Below, piece after piece: positions 24,301-35,980 of a stretch of 64,000 nt of DNA. How positions within the stretch are numbered: the stretch's first letter is position 1; each line of letters begins with the position of its first letter. Source of the stretch: Dreissena polymorpha (lineage: Eukaryota; Mollusca; Bivalvia; Myida; Dreissenidae). Made by a program: the position numbers and the translations under genes. Below the pieces are notes generated by a model. The model was not told the origin of the DNA and ran no database searches. It saw only the letters and a program-made list of their open reading frames with translations. The DNA is taken from NCBI RefSeq assembly GCF_020536995.1, contig NC_068359.1, positions 60,695,678-60,759,677 of the forward strand, written 5' to 3'.

Positions 24301-25730
24301 GGTCCTGTCATTTTATAAGCATAATTTAAACTCGTATGCAGCGTAACTAATACAGATCACTAAAATTGGACGTTAACAGATGATTTTGTTATTGTACTGT
24401 TCTTGCACTGTATCGTTTTATTATTTTTAGTTTTGGATTATCCCTTACAGAAGAATGAAGTATAAACGGGTGATGCTTATTTGGTATATAAAGTTATTTT
24501 CTTTAATTTATAAATATAGCCTCCAAATCCTTAAACTATAAAATCATATTACCCTATGATTGTTAAATCGATATGTATTACGCATTGTGCATTACGTTTT
24601 GACCTAACTTAATTTAATTATTTTTACAAAGTATTTGTTCGATAAAGCTTGCAAGTTGACTTAAGTTGCGTCAAAATACACTTCCTGGCGTTGATTGTTA
24701 ACAATCGACTGGAAAAGTACTTACACAAATGAATTTAGTAGTGAGTTAGAGTGTATATTTCGGTTACAATGGTTTCGCATTGTCCCTGCACTTTTCATCG
24801 CTTATGGTCGGCAGTCTGAACGCTGTTGCTTACGCGCAAGATAATGACTTAATCTACGAATTAAATATTTGTCATATTATTGTGTTGTTGTTTTTTCAAA
24901 ATACAAGTCACAAAACAGTAGGATAAAAGAACACTAGATACGTATTGAATGTGTCTGTTGAATTTTTGTATTTAAAGCAATTCTTGTATTTCATATAAAG
25001 TTGATTTGTTGACACTGTTGTTGGGATACAGTTGGCTCTTTTACATTCCTGACGACACAACAAACTACCTTCATACAGAAAACGTTATTGTTAAACAGTT
25101 TACAATACGTGGAACCAAAACTGGTACATGGTAACACACTGTAATCAGAAAAGTTTTATACACTTATGCAGCAAACTAATTTTAATAATCTGTAATGTTT
25201 GTTTAAATCGTGCCAACTGGATAAACACTGGCTATGCTCGGGAGGGAGGAGGGGGTGGTGTGGTAACTTGTTATGTATAGAATTTTATCACAGAAAATAC
25301 TCGATAAATCATCTGTGGTTCAAAAGGTCCCATATCTTTGATACGTATGTTATATTAACGTTGTGCATTTTGTAAAATGACAAGGCCAGATATGAATTGT
25401 ATTGACATGGTTCATCAAAAAATTGTCCTCAATTGACATCTAGGTCATCTTCTATGTATTATCCGATAGTGTAATAGTATTGGATCCCGTTCAAATTTAA
25501 ATATTAATCTTAAATCACTTATTAACTTCCATTTCAGTCCGATTATTTTCCGTCAACTGAGACTTTGCTCATGCATACTACTAACGTTTACTATTTGGCA
25601 TATGTATTTGATGTGCATAAGAGAAATGTATATTTAAATCTTCAAGAAAATATGGCGCGAATTTGTGGCGAAACCGTCATTAAAAATAAATTGACTCTTA
25701 TTTGTTCAATATGTTCTTTGAAACTATAAC
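21344..25730. other. Intergenic, no gene seen
   Basis: 4.4 kb of AT-rich DNA with only short spurious open frames. No element ends, RNA genes or promoters recognised. It ends at the outer edge of the large palindrome. Confidence 0.5.
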
Positions 25731-26035
25731 AAATATTTATTTTGTACAAGATCGCTTTCCCCCGGCAGTTACACCTCCGCCTACTAAATAAGGGATATAA
25801 TATGATTAAACATAAATATCATTTATTTGTGTAACGTTTTTAAATACATGCCACATTTAGTTTGCTAAAATTTCGTTTCAGATAGTTTACTATTTGTTAA
25901 TCCCGATTTAAAGTTCTTTCCAAAGGTTTGTAGATCCGCATTTCTTCTTTGTCGGATTGTTGGTATTTCTGTGCTTGTCGTAAGAGTTTGGTCGAGAATT
26001 GCAATAGAGTGCCTATCATACGTAGACTGTAGTCC

Positions 26036-26371
26036 TCGCTGTTCTGACAGAAGACTTTGTACTTGTTATTCAATATTTAAGCCTCGCTGTTCTGACAGAA
26101 TACTTTGTACTTGTACTTTAATATTTTAGCCTTGCTGTTCTGACCGAAGACTTTGTACTGGTACTTCAATGTTAAAGTCTCGCTGTTCTGACAGAAGACT
26201 TTGTACTTGTACTTAAATATTTTAGCCTTGCTGCTCTGACCGAAGACTTTGTACTTGTACTTCAATGTTAAAGTCTCGCTGTTCTGACAGAAGACTTTGT
26301 ACTTCGACTTCAATAGTTAAGCCCGCTGTTCTGACAGAAGACTTTGTACTTGTACTTCAATATTTAAGCCC
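26036..26371. repeat. 48-bp minisatellite, 7 units (left arm)
   Basis: Seven 48-bp units of CGCTGTTCTGACAGAAGACT plus TTGTACTTGTACTTCAAT. Units with GACAGAAGAC partly alternate with units with GACCGAAGAC, giving a partial 96-bp higher-order pattern. A minus-strand frame through it repeats YKVFCQNSE, but the 48-bp period alone keeps it open, so I do not call it a gene. Confidence 0.9.
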
Positions 26372-27239
26372 CGTTGTGAAGGGCAGTATTAAAGCAAATT
26401 TTGTTCATACATTCCTTGTCCTCCTGTTGTCTGCACAATCCACACAGAATGTCAGGGAGGTCAAGAGATTCTAGAGCTACAAGAAAAGCATAAAAAACTT
26501 ATGTTGTGTTGGAGCAAATATCAATGAAGTTTTAGCAAAAAACATATGTGTTTAATTTGCTGAAGTTGTAATGTATAAAATAATTGCACACTTTGATAAT
26601 TGTTGGGGCTAATTTTTATTAATGAGAAATATTGTTAAAGCAAATGTCAGTTTTCATTTAAACCAGATTATAAAAGATCTATTATTTAGTGGTGATCTGT
26701 ATTCAATCCTTGGATTGAATTACATAAATTGTATTATGTGTGTTCTTCTCAGTGTGTATGTCATATTAAATCAGTTTTTCACATTTGGCTAAGAACAAGT
26801 TATTTTATTAAATACAAAAACAAACCGATTGTAGCATTTACCAAATTTCGGCTCCTCTCTTGTTTCACTCAAAGTTTTGTTAGATTTGTCCTTTTTAAGC
26901 ACATCACAATAACGTTTTTAACCAGACATACCGCTTAGATGTTAACTAGGTTTACCGCATAAGTTGTGTGTTGTGTGTCATTCTACTATATTGTTTACAA
27001 CATGTGATTTTGAATATTTTTTCAGTTTATAATTGCATTATCATTCTAAAATCCTAAGATCATATTTAGAACCTGTAAAACTGGACACCTTATTTGCTGT
27101 TTATAAACTTGCAAATGGTGTACATACTGCAAAAAAAACCATATACATCGTATGTTTAATTTTATACACGATCAAAACAACTACACTTAAAAGAAACTCT
27201 ATAAATGTCATAAGAGTTATTGTACAAATATTCTAATGT

Positions 27240-28362
27240 AAAAGAAAGCATAGCAATAACAACAAAAACTTACGCGATTTTTTTTTTGGTGAATTTGTAA
27301 TTGGTTTTGTAGTTGTTGTTTCAGGCATCAACGATCCAAGGTCTGCATAGTCTGTCCACCCAGACACATTGTAAGCTACATTAAGCAAAGAAGTTAGCAT
27401 CGGATGCGAGTCCTTCATTTCAGCGGGGTTGGTTAATATACAGGATACGCATCGTATGTTAAATTTGATAAAGGACGAAAACATCTAACATGAAAATGAA
27501 ACCAATAACTGTTATAAGTGTTATTGTACACATGCTTTTATGTGTAAAGAAAGCATATCTATAAATAAACTTACACAATGTATGATTTTCGGCATTGGAA
27601 GTCATTAACGATACGATGTCTGCATCGCCTGTCCCCTCAGAGACTTTGTAAGCTACATTAAACAAAGAAGTTAGCATCGAATGCGAGTCCTTTATAACAG
27701 CGGTGTTGGTTAATATACAGGATACACATCGTGTATTTAATTTAAAAATTCGACGAAACTAACTATCATGATAATGAAATTCATACATGTTATCAGTGTT
27801 ATTGTACAACTGTTATAATGTAGAAAGTATTATTTACATAAACAAACTTACGAGATGTATGATTTTGTGAATTTGTCGTTTGTTGTGTTGTATACATCAA
27901 CGATCTGATGCCTGCATCAATTGTCCACTGAGAGACGTTGTTAGCTATATTAAACAAATAAGGTGTGGTAATTTTAGTATAAACAAGTATGTGCATCGTA
28001 TGTTTAATTGTATAAACGACGAAACCATCTAAAATGAAACCAATTACTGTTATAAGTGTTATTGTACTCATCTGTTAATGCGTAAATAAAGCAAATCTAT
28101 ACATAAACTTACGCAATGTATTATTTTCGGCATAGGTAATTATTTGCGTATTTGATTTTTCAGGCATTAACGATCCGGTGTCTACATCGCCTGTCCGCTC
28201 AGAAACATTGTGATCTATATTAAACAAAGAAGTAAGTTTCGAATGCGAGTCCTTTATAACAGCGGGGTCGGAGGCTTGGTCACTGTTAATGGGTCCGATC
28301 AACGGTACTCCATCACACAATAAAGACATGCGTAATACCAATATAACCACACACTTTTGCAT
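27240..28362 (-). CDS. Signal-peptide exon plus tandemly duplicated exon units, unknown secreted protein (left arm)
   Basis: Unrecognised. A minus-strand start at 28362 opens MQKCVVILVLRMSLLC, a signal-peptide-like segment, followed by a module (KDSHSKLTSLFN ... VSERTGD ... GSLMPE ... ENxTL) that ends at a consensus donor C/GTAAGT at 28113. Three further copies of the module with their introns follow at about 270-290-bp spacing. The second (27852-28028) has an AG acceptor, the same phase and an identical donor context and joins in frame. The third and fourth meet stops just after the aligned acceptor position, so they look like decaying exons. No downstream exon was recognised, so the chain is incomplete. 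Asn-x-Ser/Thr sites are frequent. Function unknown. Confidence 0.45.
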
Positions 28363-28435
28363 GTTTAAATAATTGATCGTTACTGGCGGCGTTGTATTTC
28401 TAATTATAGAACTACGCTTTTATTAAATTGTATGC

Positions 28436-28442
28436 ATATATA
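28436..28442 (-). promoter_or_regulatory. Putative TATA box (left arm)
   Basis: TATATAT on the minus strand, 74 bp upstream of the signal-peptide ATG at 28362. Position and spacing suit a core promoter for the tandem-exon gene. Mirror copy at 44621-44627. Confidence 0.45.
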
Positions 28443-28775
28443 GGATTACATTCGCACTCGCGTTTTGTAGACTCAGACTAAACGTGTTCGTTGAGCAACC
28501 CAATGTCATTGTCTGGATACTTGCTAGCCAATACAAATAAATTCCTTAAGTAATATTCATATGATCCCGGCAACAAATGGTTGATAACATGCGAATCACG
28601 TAAACAATCAAATTAACTGTCTCTATACACCAACTGAGACGTGTCCATCCAATCACTTAAAATCAGTCCTTTAACAATCGTTTTTAAACTTTGTTTTTTT
28701 CTAAACCTGTTAAACACGGATCTTCATGTACAACTAAACACTTATAAATCACTGTGTGTACTGTAGTAAACAGTT

Positions 28776-31700
28776 TTTTGTTGTTGTTTGTTTTATTCAA
28801 TATAATACATACAATGTATACATGTATATGATCATACAACATAGTGATTGTACAAAGCAATAAAGTTCAGACATGTTATACAAGATATGCTAATATATCT
28901 TTTTTTTAAGAGAAAAGAAAAGAACAACAGAAGAATAGTTATGAAAAATGATGAGTTGTATAAAGTCGGAAGAAAGCATACTGGATTTGTGTGTTTTGTT
29001 GTAGATTCACAATGATCTTATAAGATTGAAAAAAATAGACAAAAATATTTTAGAAAGATAAACTAAAATAAGAGTCAAATGTATATAAGTGGACAAACAT
29101 TATGAGAATTTAATCCGATTCCATTTTTGTTCAAAGATTTGTAATGTATTATTACTGAGGGCTATTTCTTTCTCAATCTGGATTTTTAGTTTAAGACTAT
29201 GGATAAAACAATTAAAATTTGGTACTTGTTTTTTGTACTTCATGTTATAGATAAAATATTTCATCATTATAAGAATAAAATTCACAATATTATTACAGTC
29301 TATTGATTTCAATGAGTAAATTCCGAAGCTTACATTTAAGAAAGATAGTTTAACATTTAGTTGCTGTTGTTCAAGAAAAGATACTAGTTGATTCCAAATA
29401 GGCTGAATGTGTTTGCACTCCCAAAAAAGATGTTCTATAGTTTCGATGTTTTCACTGCAGAAGTCACACAGATTTGAGTTAGATAATTTGCATTTAAAGA
29501 GATATTTATTTGTAGCTATAATTCTATGTATTTATTTATATTGAAAATTTCTCAGTATGCTTTCAAGAGTTGCTTTATATGGCATGGTAAATATGTGTTT
29601 CCAATTAAGTTCATGTTCTTCGAAAAGAACTTGCCATTTATTTTGGGTTTTGGAGTTTTCTGTAGGGTTTCTAATTTGTAATGTGTAAAATATTTTGTTC
29701 GTTTTTTTTTTTCCAAGTATGTTTTCTACGAATGTTGTTTGAGTACATGGTGTATTATTTGTATTGATTTCAGATTTAATATGTATGGGTATGCTTTTGA
29801 TAAGTGTGTAGTACTTCAGAAAATTATTTGAAGGTATTCCGTATATGTAGCATATATCATCAAAAGAGTAGAAATCCTTAATTCTGTAGTCATATAATTG
29901 GTCGACATATTTAATGCTTAGTTCAAACCAATCTTTATAGAAAAACGTCTTATTGTTTGAAGTTATGTCTTTATTGTTCCATAAAATAGTTTTGCTGCTG
30001 GTTTGGGTTTCTAGGTTATAGTGACATCACTCCATGCTGATAGAACATCAGACAGAAATATGTTTTCGTTTGCAATTTCGTGTAGGATAGTATTGTTGAT
30101 GTTACATTCAAAGAGTAAAGCGTCACCATATTTTTTTAGGATTTTCTGGTAGAATAATTTCCATTTACTCGTATTGGTATTATCTAGGTATCTTTTAACC
30201 CAGCTGCATTTGATTGCATTCAAGAATGAGTCAATGTTCGTTAATTGGATACCTCCATTTTCTACAGATTGAATTAACTGAGTTCGTTTTATTTTATCAG
30301 GTTTACCGTCCCATATGAAATTAAATATTGCTGATTTTATATCGTTAATAACATTATTTCGTGTATTTGGGAAGACTGTTAATACATAAATTAATTTCGG
30401 GAGTGCAAACGTTTTTAATACTGTGTTTTTTCCGATTAGTGTAAGTTTACGGTGATGCCATGATTTTAAGCAGTTTTTAAAATTCTGTAATTTAGGTAGT
30501 ATGTTTTTAAGAACTGTATCCTTTTCATTATTTGTGAAAGTAATTCCTAACGTTGTGGCTTCATCGGATGTCCAATGAAATTTCATTTCTTTTTTATATT
30601 GGACATAACTTTGTTTTAATTTACCTACTCGTAGCATAGTACATTTACTTTTGTTTAGTTTAAGACCCGATGTCATTCCGTAAAGGGTTAGCGATTCTAT
30701 TAGGTTATGGAAAGAATCGTAATTGTCGTTTAAAAAATAAGTTGCATCGTCAGCAAATAGGGACTGTTTGATTTCGTCGTCAGGTTCTAGTGATATGCCT
30801 TTTATGTGTTTATTTGATTGGATGTGATGTGATAGATACTCGATGCAAATAATAAATAGCGATGATGAGAGTGGACATCCTTGTCGAACCCCTCGTTCGA
30901 TGTTAAAACTTTTTGAAAAGAAGCCATTGTTAATGATTAAACTGTTAATATCGGTATAGAATAGTTTGACCCATTGAATGAGACTTTTACCAAAATTCAT
31001 ATTTTCTAACCAAGAGAACATAAATGAATGATCAAGCGAATCGAATGCCTTTTCGAAGTCTGCAAAGAATATTAGACCAGGATTATTTGAATTGTTGAAA
31101 TAGTTTATGCATTCTTGGATAAGACGAACGTTTTCACCAATGTAACGTCCTTTTATGAAACCTGATTGAGATTGTGAAATGATTGATGGTAATATTTTTT
31201 TAATTCTGTTTGCTATAGTTTTAGTTGCAATTTTATAATCATTGTTTAGTAAACTAATTGGGCGCCAGTTCGATAAGGATTCTAAGTTTTTTTCGGGTTT
31301 TGGAATGAGTGATATTATACCTTGTTTTTGAAGCGTAGTTAGGTTTCCATTATTATATGAATAGTTTAGTGATTTAATTAAATGTGTTTTGATATCATTC
31401 CAAAATATTTTATAAAACTCAATGGTGATGCCATCAGATCCTGGACTTTTGTTATTTTGCATTTCTTTTAGTGCTAATCCACATTCATATTCATTTAGTA
31501 ATCCGTCACACAATAGTTTTTCTTCTTGATTTAAAGCGTGGTGTGTATTTTTAAAAAGGGTGTTATTTTCAACATTTTTTCGTTTATAGAGGGTTTCGAA
31601 AAATAAACGTTGTTCTTCTAGTATTTGTGTTCTGTTTGTTATATCTTTGCCATTGACTACTAATTTGTGTACAGTTTTTTGTTCACTTCTACGTTTTTCA

Positions 31701-32752
31701 ATGTTTGCGAAGTATTTTGTATTTTTTTCATTGTGTTCAACATGCTGTGCACGCGCTCTTAGTATTATTCCATTGAGATGTGTATGATAAATTCCATCTA
31801 ATATTTGTTTTTTTAATGTTATTTCGTTTTCAATGTCGGTGGTATCATTTGTGTTTGTTTGATGCAATTGTTTTTCAAGGGTTTCAATGGTTTTGATGGT
31901 TTAAGTTTCAAGTTTGTGTGTTTCTTTTTTGTTTAAATGATGTGTATCTAATTGTTGCATTACGTATATTTCCTTTAATTACTTCCCATAAGGTGTTTGG
32001 GTTTGCATCTTTATTATATTTAACTGTATTTAATATTTCCTGTTTTATTTGTGTTTGATATTGTGCATCTAATAAGATGCTGTTGTTAATTTTAAAGTAT
32101 CCTGGGCCTCTTTCAGGTTGTATATTGTGCAGTTTAAGTTCAACTAGAGAGTGGTCAGTCATAAATCCTGGTTTTATGTTACATGTGTCAATAATGTTGC
32201 AAAGCGACTCAGATATTAAAAAATAGTCTAATCTACTAAATATTGTTGGTTTTGTGTTTGAGTGCCAGGAGAATTTGCTTTCGTTTGGAAATATTGTACG
32301 CCAGATGTCTATCATATTGTTAGTTTTCAATTATGTTATTTAAAATGTTCCTATTTTTAGGATGAGTATAAAGGTTTCCCTTCTTTTTATCTAATAATGG
32401 GTTAAGAACAGTATTGAAATCACCACCGACTATAATGTTTTTATCTTGGTTATTATTTATAAAGGATTGTAATGTTTCGTAAAATGTGGAATCATCTATG
32501 TTAGGGCCGTAAACGTTGATTAATGTTAATTGTGTTACATGTATTTTGATATCTATACTTGCTTGTCTGCCAATTATTATTTCGTTAAAATTATCAACTG
32601 TGATCCCTATATTATTTTTTATCAGAAAGGCAATGCCTTGTTTATTAGTATGTTGTCCACTAAGATAGATATCTCCGTCCCATTCATCTTTCAATGTTTG
32701 TGATAAAGTAGGTGTCAAGTGACTTTCTTGTAATAGGCATATACTATATTTT
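28776..32752 (-). mobile_element. Tx1/L1-like LINE, 5'-truncated, left-arm copy
   Basis: Flanked by a 14-bp target duplication, TGTAGTAAACAGTT, at 28762-28775 and 32753-32766. The element starts inside the endonuclease (ICLLQESHLTP, then INVYGPN, IIVGGDFNTVLNP and SRLDYFLIS at 31908-32775). It continues with a 618-codon open RT frame (30011-31867) carrying SPGSDGITIEFYKIFW, IISLIPKPEKN, SGFIKGRYIGENV, FFADFEKAFDSLDH, GVRQGCPLSSSLF and catalytic FADDATYF. The C-terminal part (29100-30010) has the GGIQLTN-type extension and a zinc-knuckle-like CDFC ... HLFWEC. The 3' end is A-rich without a long poly-A. ORF2 is broken at a few places outside the RT frame. The FYKIFW and FIWDGKPDKIKR motifs suggest the Tx1 clade of the L1 group. 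Confidence 0.92.
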
Positions 32753-32805
32753 TGTAGTAAACAGTTATGTGTCATCTGGAAGTATACTGTATTCGGTAAT
32801 ACAAT

Positions 32806-33009
32806 TTAGGTTCACATTGTACATGCGTGATCAGTTGTCAAACGCAGGTACGGTTGATATTCAAATGCATTATAAATCTCTTTCCGGGATAATGTTTTAG
32901 TATGTTGATGCTGCAATAACAAATATAAGTGTATATGAAGTGAAAACACCAAAAATAAACAACGGTTGCGAAAGACACCTATAAACTGTTAGATGCTCAT
33001 AATATCACT
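32806..33009. mobile_element. Fragment of a TTAA-flanked MITE (left arm)
   Basis: About 204 bp matching one end of the MITE at 34636-35091, from TTAGGTTCACATTGTACATG to the terminus AATATCACT followed by TTAA (33010-33013). The other end is missing and replaced by a ~50-bp segment (GTGTCATCTGGAAG...) that also occurs near 33985. Confidence 0.75.
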
Positions 33010-33245
33010 TTAACGTTTCGTTTTAATTTTCTGTATGATTTTATTTGTAATGTGCCACGAGCTTAATTAGCAGAAGTATCATTTGCAGCAGTTATGAGGG
33101 TAGCAGCAGCAGTAGGTTGAGTAATAGAAGTTGTTGAAGTACACATTAAACAAAAAATTAACAGAATTTTTTTCAAAACAATAAATAGCATAATTCTATT
33201 ATATAGCACTTACATGCAATCTAGAATACAAATTTAAATGTTTAC

Positions 33246-33575
33246 CTTGAACCTTTAGGGTAACGTTGTTGCTATATAAAGTTCCGCCGTTTGTCCATGA
33301 ATCGCACGTCCACTGATCTCCATTCTGTTCACGTTTAACCTGAAGGATGGTCAAAGTGAAGACAGTTGAACTGACGCACGCGTAGATAAACCCCTGTGGT
33401 GGTGCAGATGGCTGTATGCATCTCCCGTCATCCAGTAGCGCCGTTTCTGTCCTAACACCATTCACAATCCATCCCGTGTTTGCCCCTTTAGAAGGCAGGA
33501 CACAGGTAAATGTCAGTGGGTTGTTTTCTACTACCACAGGCACATTAGACGTCAGCAGTAGGCGTTGACCCAAAA
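33246..33575 (-). CDS. Immunoglobulin-domain exon, outer copy (left arm)
   Basis: A 330-nt exon (110 codons, phase 1 at both ends, the usual arrangement for Ig-domain exons), with acceptor TTTATTTAAAG and donor CAAG/GTAAAC. Residues C25, W36 and C91 form the Ig signature (FTCVLP, TGWIVNG, QWTCDSW); extra cysteines C53 and C67 could form a second disulphide. It encodes one V-type-like Ig domain, probably of a secreted or surface adhesion or immune protein. No signal-peptide exon or membrane exon that would join it was found, so it is an exon of unknown parent gene. A (TAC)n tract lies only about 20 bp before its acceptor. Confidence 0.8.
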
Positions 33576-33596
33576 CTTTAAATAAAAATGACATTG

Positions 33597-33597
33597 T

Positions 33598-33658
<61 letters not shown>

Positions 33659-33721
33659 GCTACTGCTACTGCTACTGACCTACTACTACTACTACTACTT
33701 CTGCTACTTATACTACTACTT

Positions 33722-33787
<66 letters not shown>

Positions 33788-33814
33788 ATACTGCTGCTGC
33801 TGCTGCTGCTGCTT

Positions 33815-33866
<52 letters not shown>

Positions 33867-33867
33867 A

Positions 33868-33934
<67 letters not shown>

Positions 33935-33955
33935 ATAATAATAATAATAATAATA
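33597..33955. repeat. (TAC)n compound microsatellite (left arm, outer)
   Basis: About 360 bp of TAC repeats with short TGC, TTC and AAT segments. On the minus strand it reads as (GTA)n directly before the acceptor of the Ig exon at 33246-33575. Confidence 0.97.
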
Positions 33956-34133
33956 AATCACAGTGTGTACTGTAGTAAACAGTTATGTGTCATCTGGAAG
34001 CATACTGTATTCGGTAATACAATTTTACTGAGAATGTTTACCAAGTAATTCGGAGAGTTCTGTTGTTGTCGTTATATTTTGTGAAACTACGAGGATTGCT
34101 ATATAAAGTATAAAATACAACGCTGATTGTATG

Positions 34134-34226
34134 AGCATGGATGGCCGAGTAAGGCAAATGGGAGACTTTTTACTCTCTTTACTCCAGGACCCCAGGGGTC
34201 AGTGGTTCGAGCCTTGATCAGGGTTA
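34134..34226 (+). repeat. tRNA-derived SINE head (left arm)
   Basis: GATGGCCGAGTAAGGC (A box) and GTGGTTCGAGCC (B box) about 55 bp apart, followed by GATCAGGGTTACTTT. The long variable region recalls a Ser/Leu-type tRNA ancestor. Mirror copy at 38815-38910; related fragment at 4890-4950. Confidence 0.75.
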
Positions 34227-34635
34227 CTTTTTTTCCTTTTTCATTTTATTTTTGATTTTTTACTAGAGATTTTTAGATTCAATGTTTAAATTTATCAATA
34301 TAAAGCATTTAATGATGGTATTTTAGAACTTTTCTTTTTTCGTCAATCTGGTTGACTGCCCCTGTAACATAGTATTGCTAATTCGTGGCTTACCATTCCA
34401 CACAAAATAAAAACATAGTTTATTGATCTCTGCTTACAAATTATGTGGTGGATTTGGCAAGGGAATACAGAGATGATTAAACACAAGTAATGCTCAAGCT
34501 TTATTAACTTGACTTCTTTCTATCGGTGTTCAAGACCTTCTAGACCATTGTTTTACTTAAGCTTTCATTTTAAAGCGAGTATATACGATTTTGTCAAATA
34601 TTAATGAATTTATATAAAATATAAAAATATATTAA

Positions 34636-35091
34636 AGTGATATTATGGGCATTTTTCAGTGTTGAATTGAGCTGAAAAGAATTTTCGCATCCGTTGTTTA
34701 TTTTTGGTGTTTTCACTTCATATACACTTATATGTGTTAGTGCAGCATCAACATACTAAAACAATATACCGGAAAGGGAAAAATAATGCATTTGAATATC
34801 AACCGTACTTGCGTTTGACAACTGATCACGCATGTACAATGTGAACCTAAATTTAGTTTAAGTGCAGATTCGTTTATACGACACAAAAACACCATTTTGA
34901 TTTACGGATCATTTCGGCTTATGGGACTGGGTGGGTCACGTAAAATATATAATATAAAATATATTTTTATAAACAACTGGTAGCAAGATGAGTTGCAGAT
35001 AATTGGTCAGTAACCACATTTTAACTTACTCTTTTGTACTGTTAATTCTTTCCAGCTCAATTCAACAGTGAAAAAGGCCCATAATATCACT
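34636..35091. mobile_element. TTAA-flanked MITE, 456 bp (left arm)
   Basis: Inverted termini of about 50 bp (AGTGATATTATGGGC ... TTGAATTGAGCTG inward from each end) bounded by TTAA at 34632-34635 and 35092-35095. No coding capacity. TTAA duplications are typical of piggyBac-like and some Kolobok-like elements; the terminal sequence does not decide which. Confidence 0.88.
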
Positions 35092-35723
35092 TTAAAGCAA
35101 GAGTCCGATTAACGAATGCCCATGGCAAAAAGTCAAATGCATTGTCAAAAACCATTAGCAAAGCAGACCCGGAATATCGTTTTCATTTGTGTTATTAATT
35201 ATATCGTTAATGTGTCTGATGTTCTTTGCTATTAATCTACCATTGATAGATCACATTAAGGCCATTACTTATTGTATTTATTTATATAAAGTTCAAGCCG
35301 TTTGCAATGCGCACACAACCGATTTTATAAACAGTAGTTGATTAAGTTGTAAATTTTTTTGAGGTCATAGGAAAGAAAACTGTTTCATTTGATCATAACA
35401 CTAACCTAGAAATTACATCCACGTTTAAGATTGATAGAAAATATTATACTAAATATCTTAAATACAAATATTACTTTTATCAAATTGATTCAATTTTCTT
35501 TTTTATTTCAGTATGATTTTATTTGTGATGTGCCACGAGCTTAATTAGCAGAAGTATCATTTGCAGCAGTTATGAGGGTAGCAGCAGCAGTAGGTTGAGT
35601 AATAGAAGTTGTTAAAGTACACATTAAACAAAAAATTAACAGATTTTTTTTCAAGACAATTAATAGCATAATTCTATTATATAACACTTACATGCAATCT
35701 AGAATACAAATTTAAATGTTTAC

Positions 35724-35943
35724 CGTGAACCTTTAGGGTAACGTTGTTGCTATATAAAGTTCCGCCGTTTATCCATGAATCGCACGTCCACTGTTCTCCA
35801 TTCTGTTCACGTTTCACCTGAAGGATGGTCAAAGTGAAGACAGTTGAACTGACGCACGTGTAGATAAACCCCTGTGGTGGTACAGATGGCTGTATGCATC
35901 TCCCGTCATCCAGTAGCGCCGTTTCTGTCCTAACACCATTCAC
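35724..35943 (-). pseudogene. Ig-domain exon, inner copy, truncated (left arm)
   Basis: The last 220 of 330 nt of the inner Ig exon, identical in translation to the intact mirror copy at 36989-37318. Its 5' 110 nt, including the first Ig cysteine, are cut away at 35943, where telomere-like repeats begin. It cannot encode a full Ig domain. Confidence 0.9.
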
Positions 35944-35980
35944 CTAACCCGACCCCTAACCCTAACCCTTACCCTAACCC
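35944..35980. repeat. Interstitial telomere-like repeat at the palindrome junction
   Basis: Five to six degenerate CCCTAA units (CTAACCC, GACCCCTAA, CCCTAA, CCCTTA, CCCTAA, CCC). TTAGGG is the ancestral animal telomere unit and that of molluscs. The block abuts the last base of the left palindrome arm. Confidence 0.88.

Larger units (their letters stand above)
25731..35943. repeat. Left arm of a ~21.6-kb palindrome
   Basis: This 10.2-kb arm is the reverse complement of 37099-47337. Mirror positions add to about 73,068 at the outer edge, 73,063 in the LINE, 73,060 at the outer Ig exon and 73,042 at the inner Ig exon, so only small indels separate the arms. Translated LINE and Ig segments differ at only a handful of residues, so identity is above 99% by eye outside microsatellites. 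The arm ends abruptly inside an Ig exon at 35943, next to telomere-like repeats. Confidence 0.95.

Noticed and set aside
26036-26371. CRISPR-like array
   Set aside because: Contiguous 48-bp units without spacers.
34134-34226. Possible Ser/Leu tRNA gene
   Set aside because: No acceptor stem, and related heads occur at 4890 and 38815 as SINE pieces.
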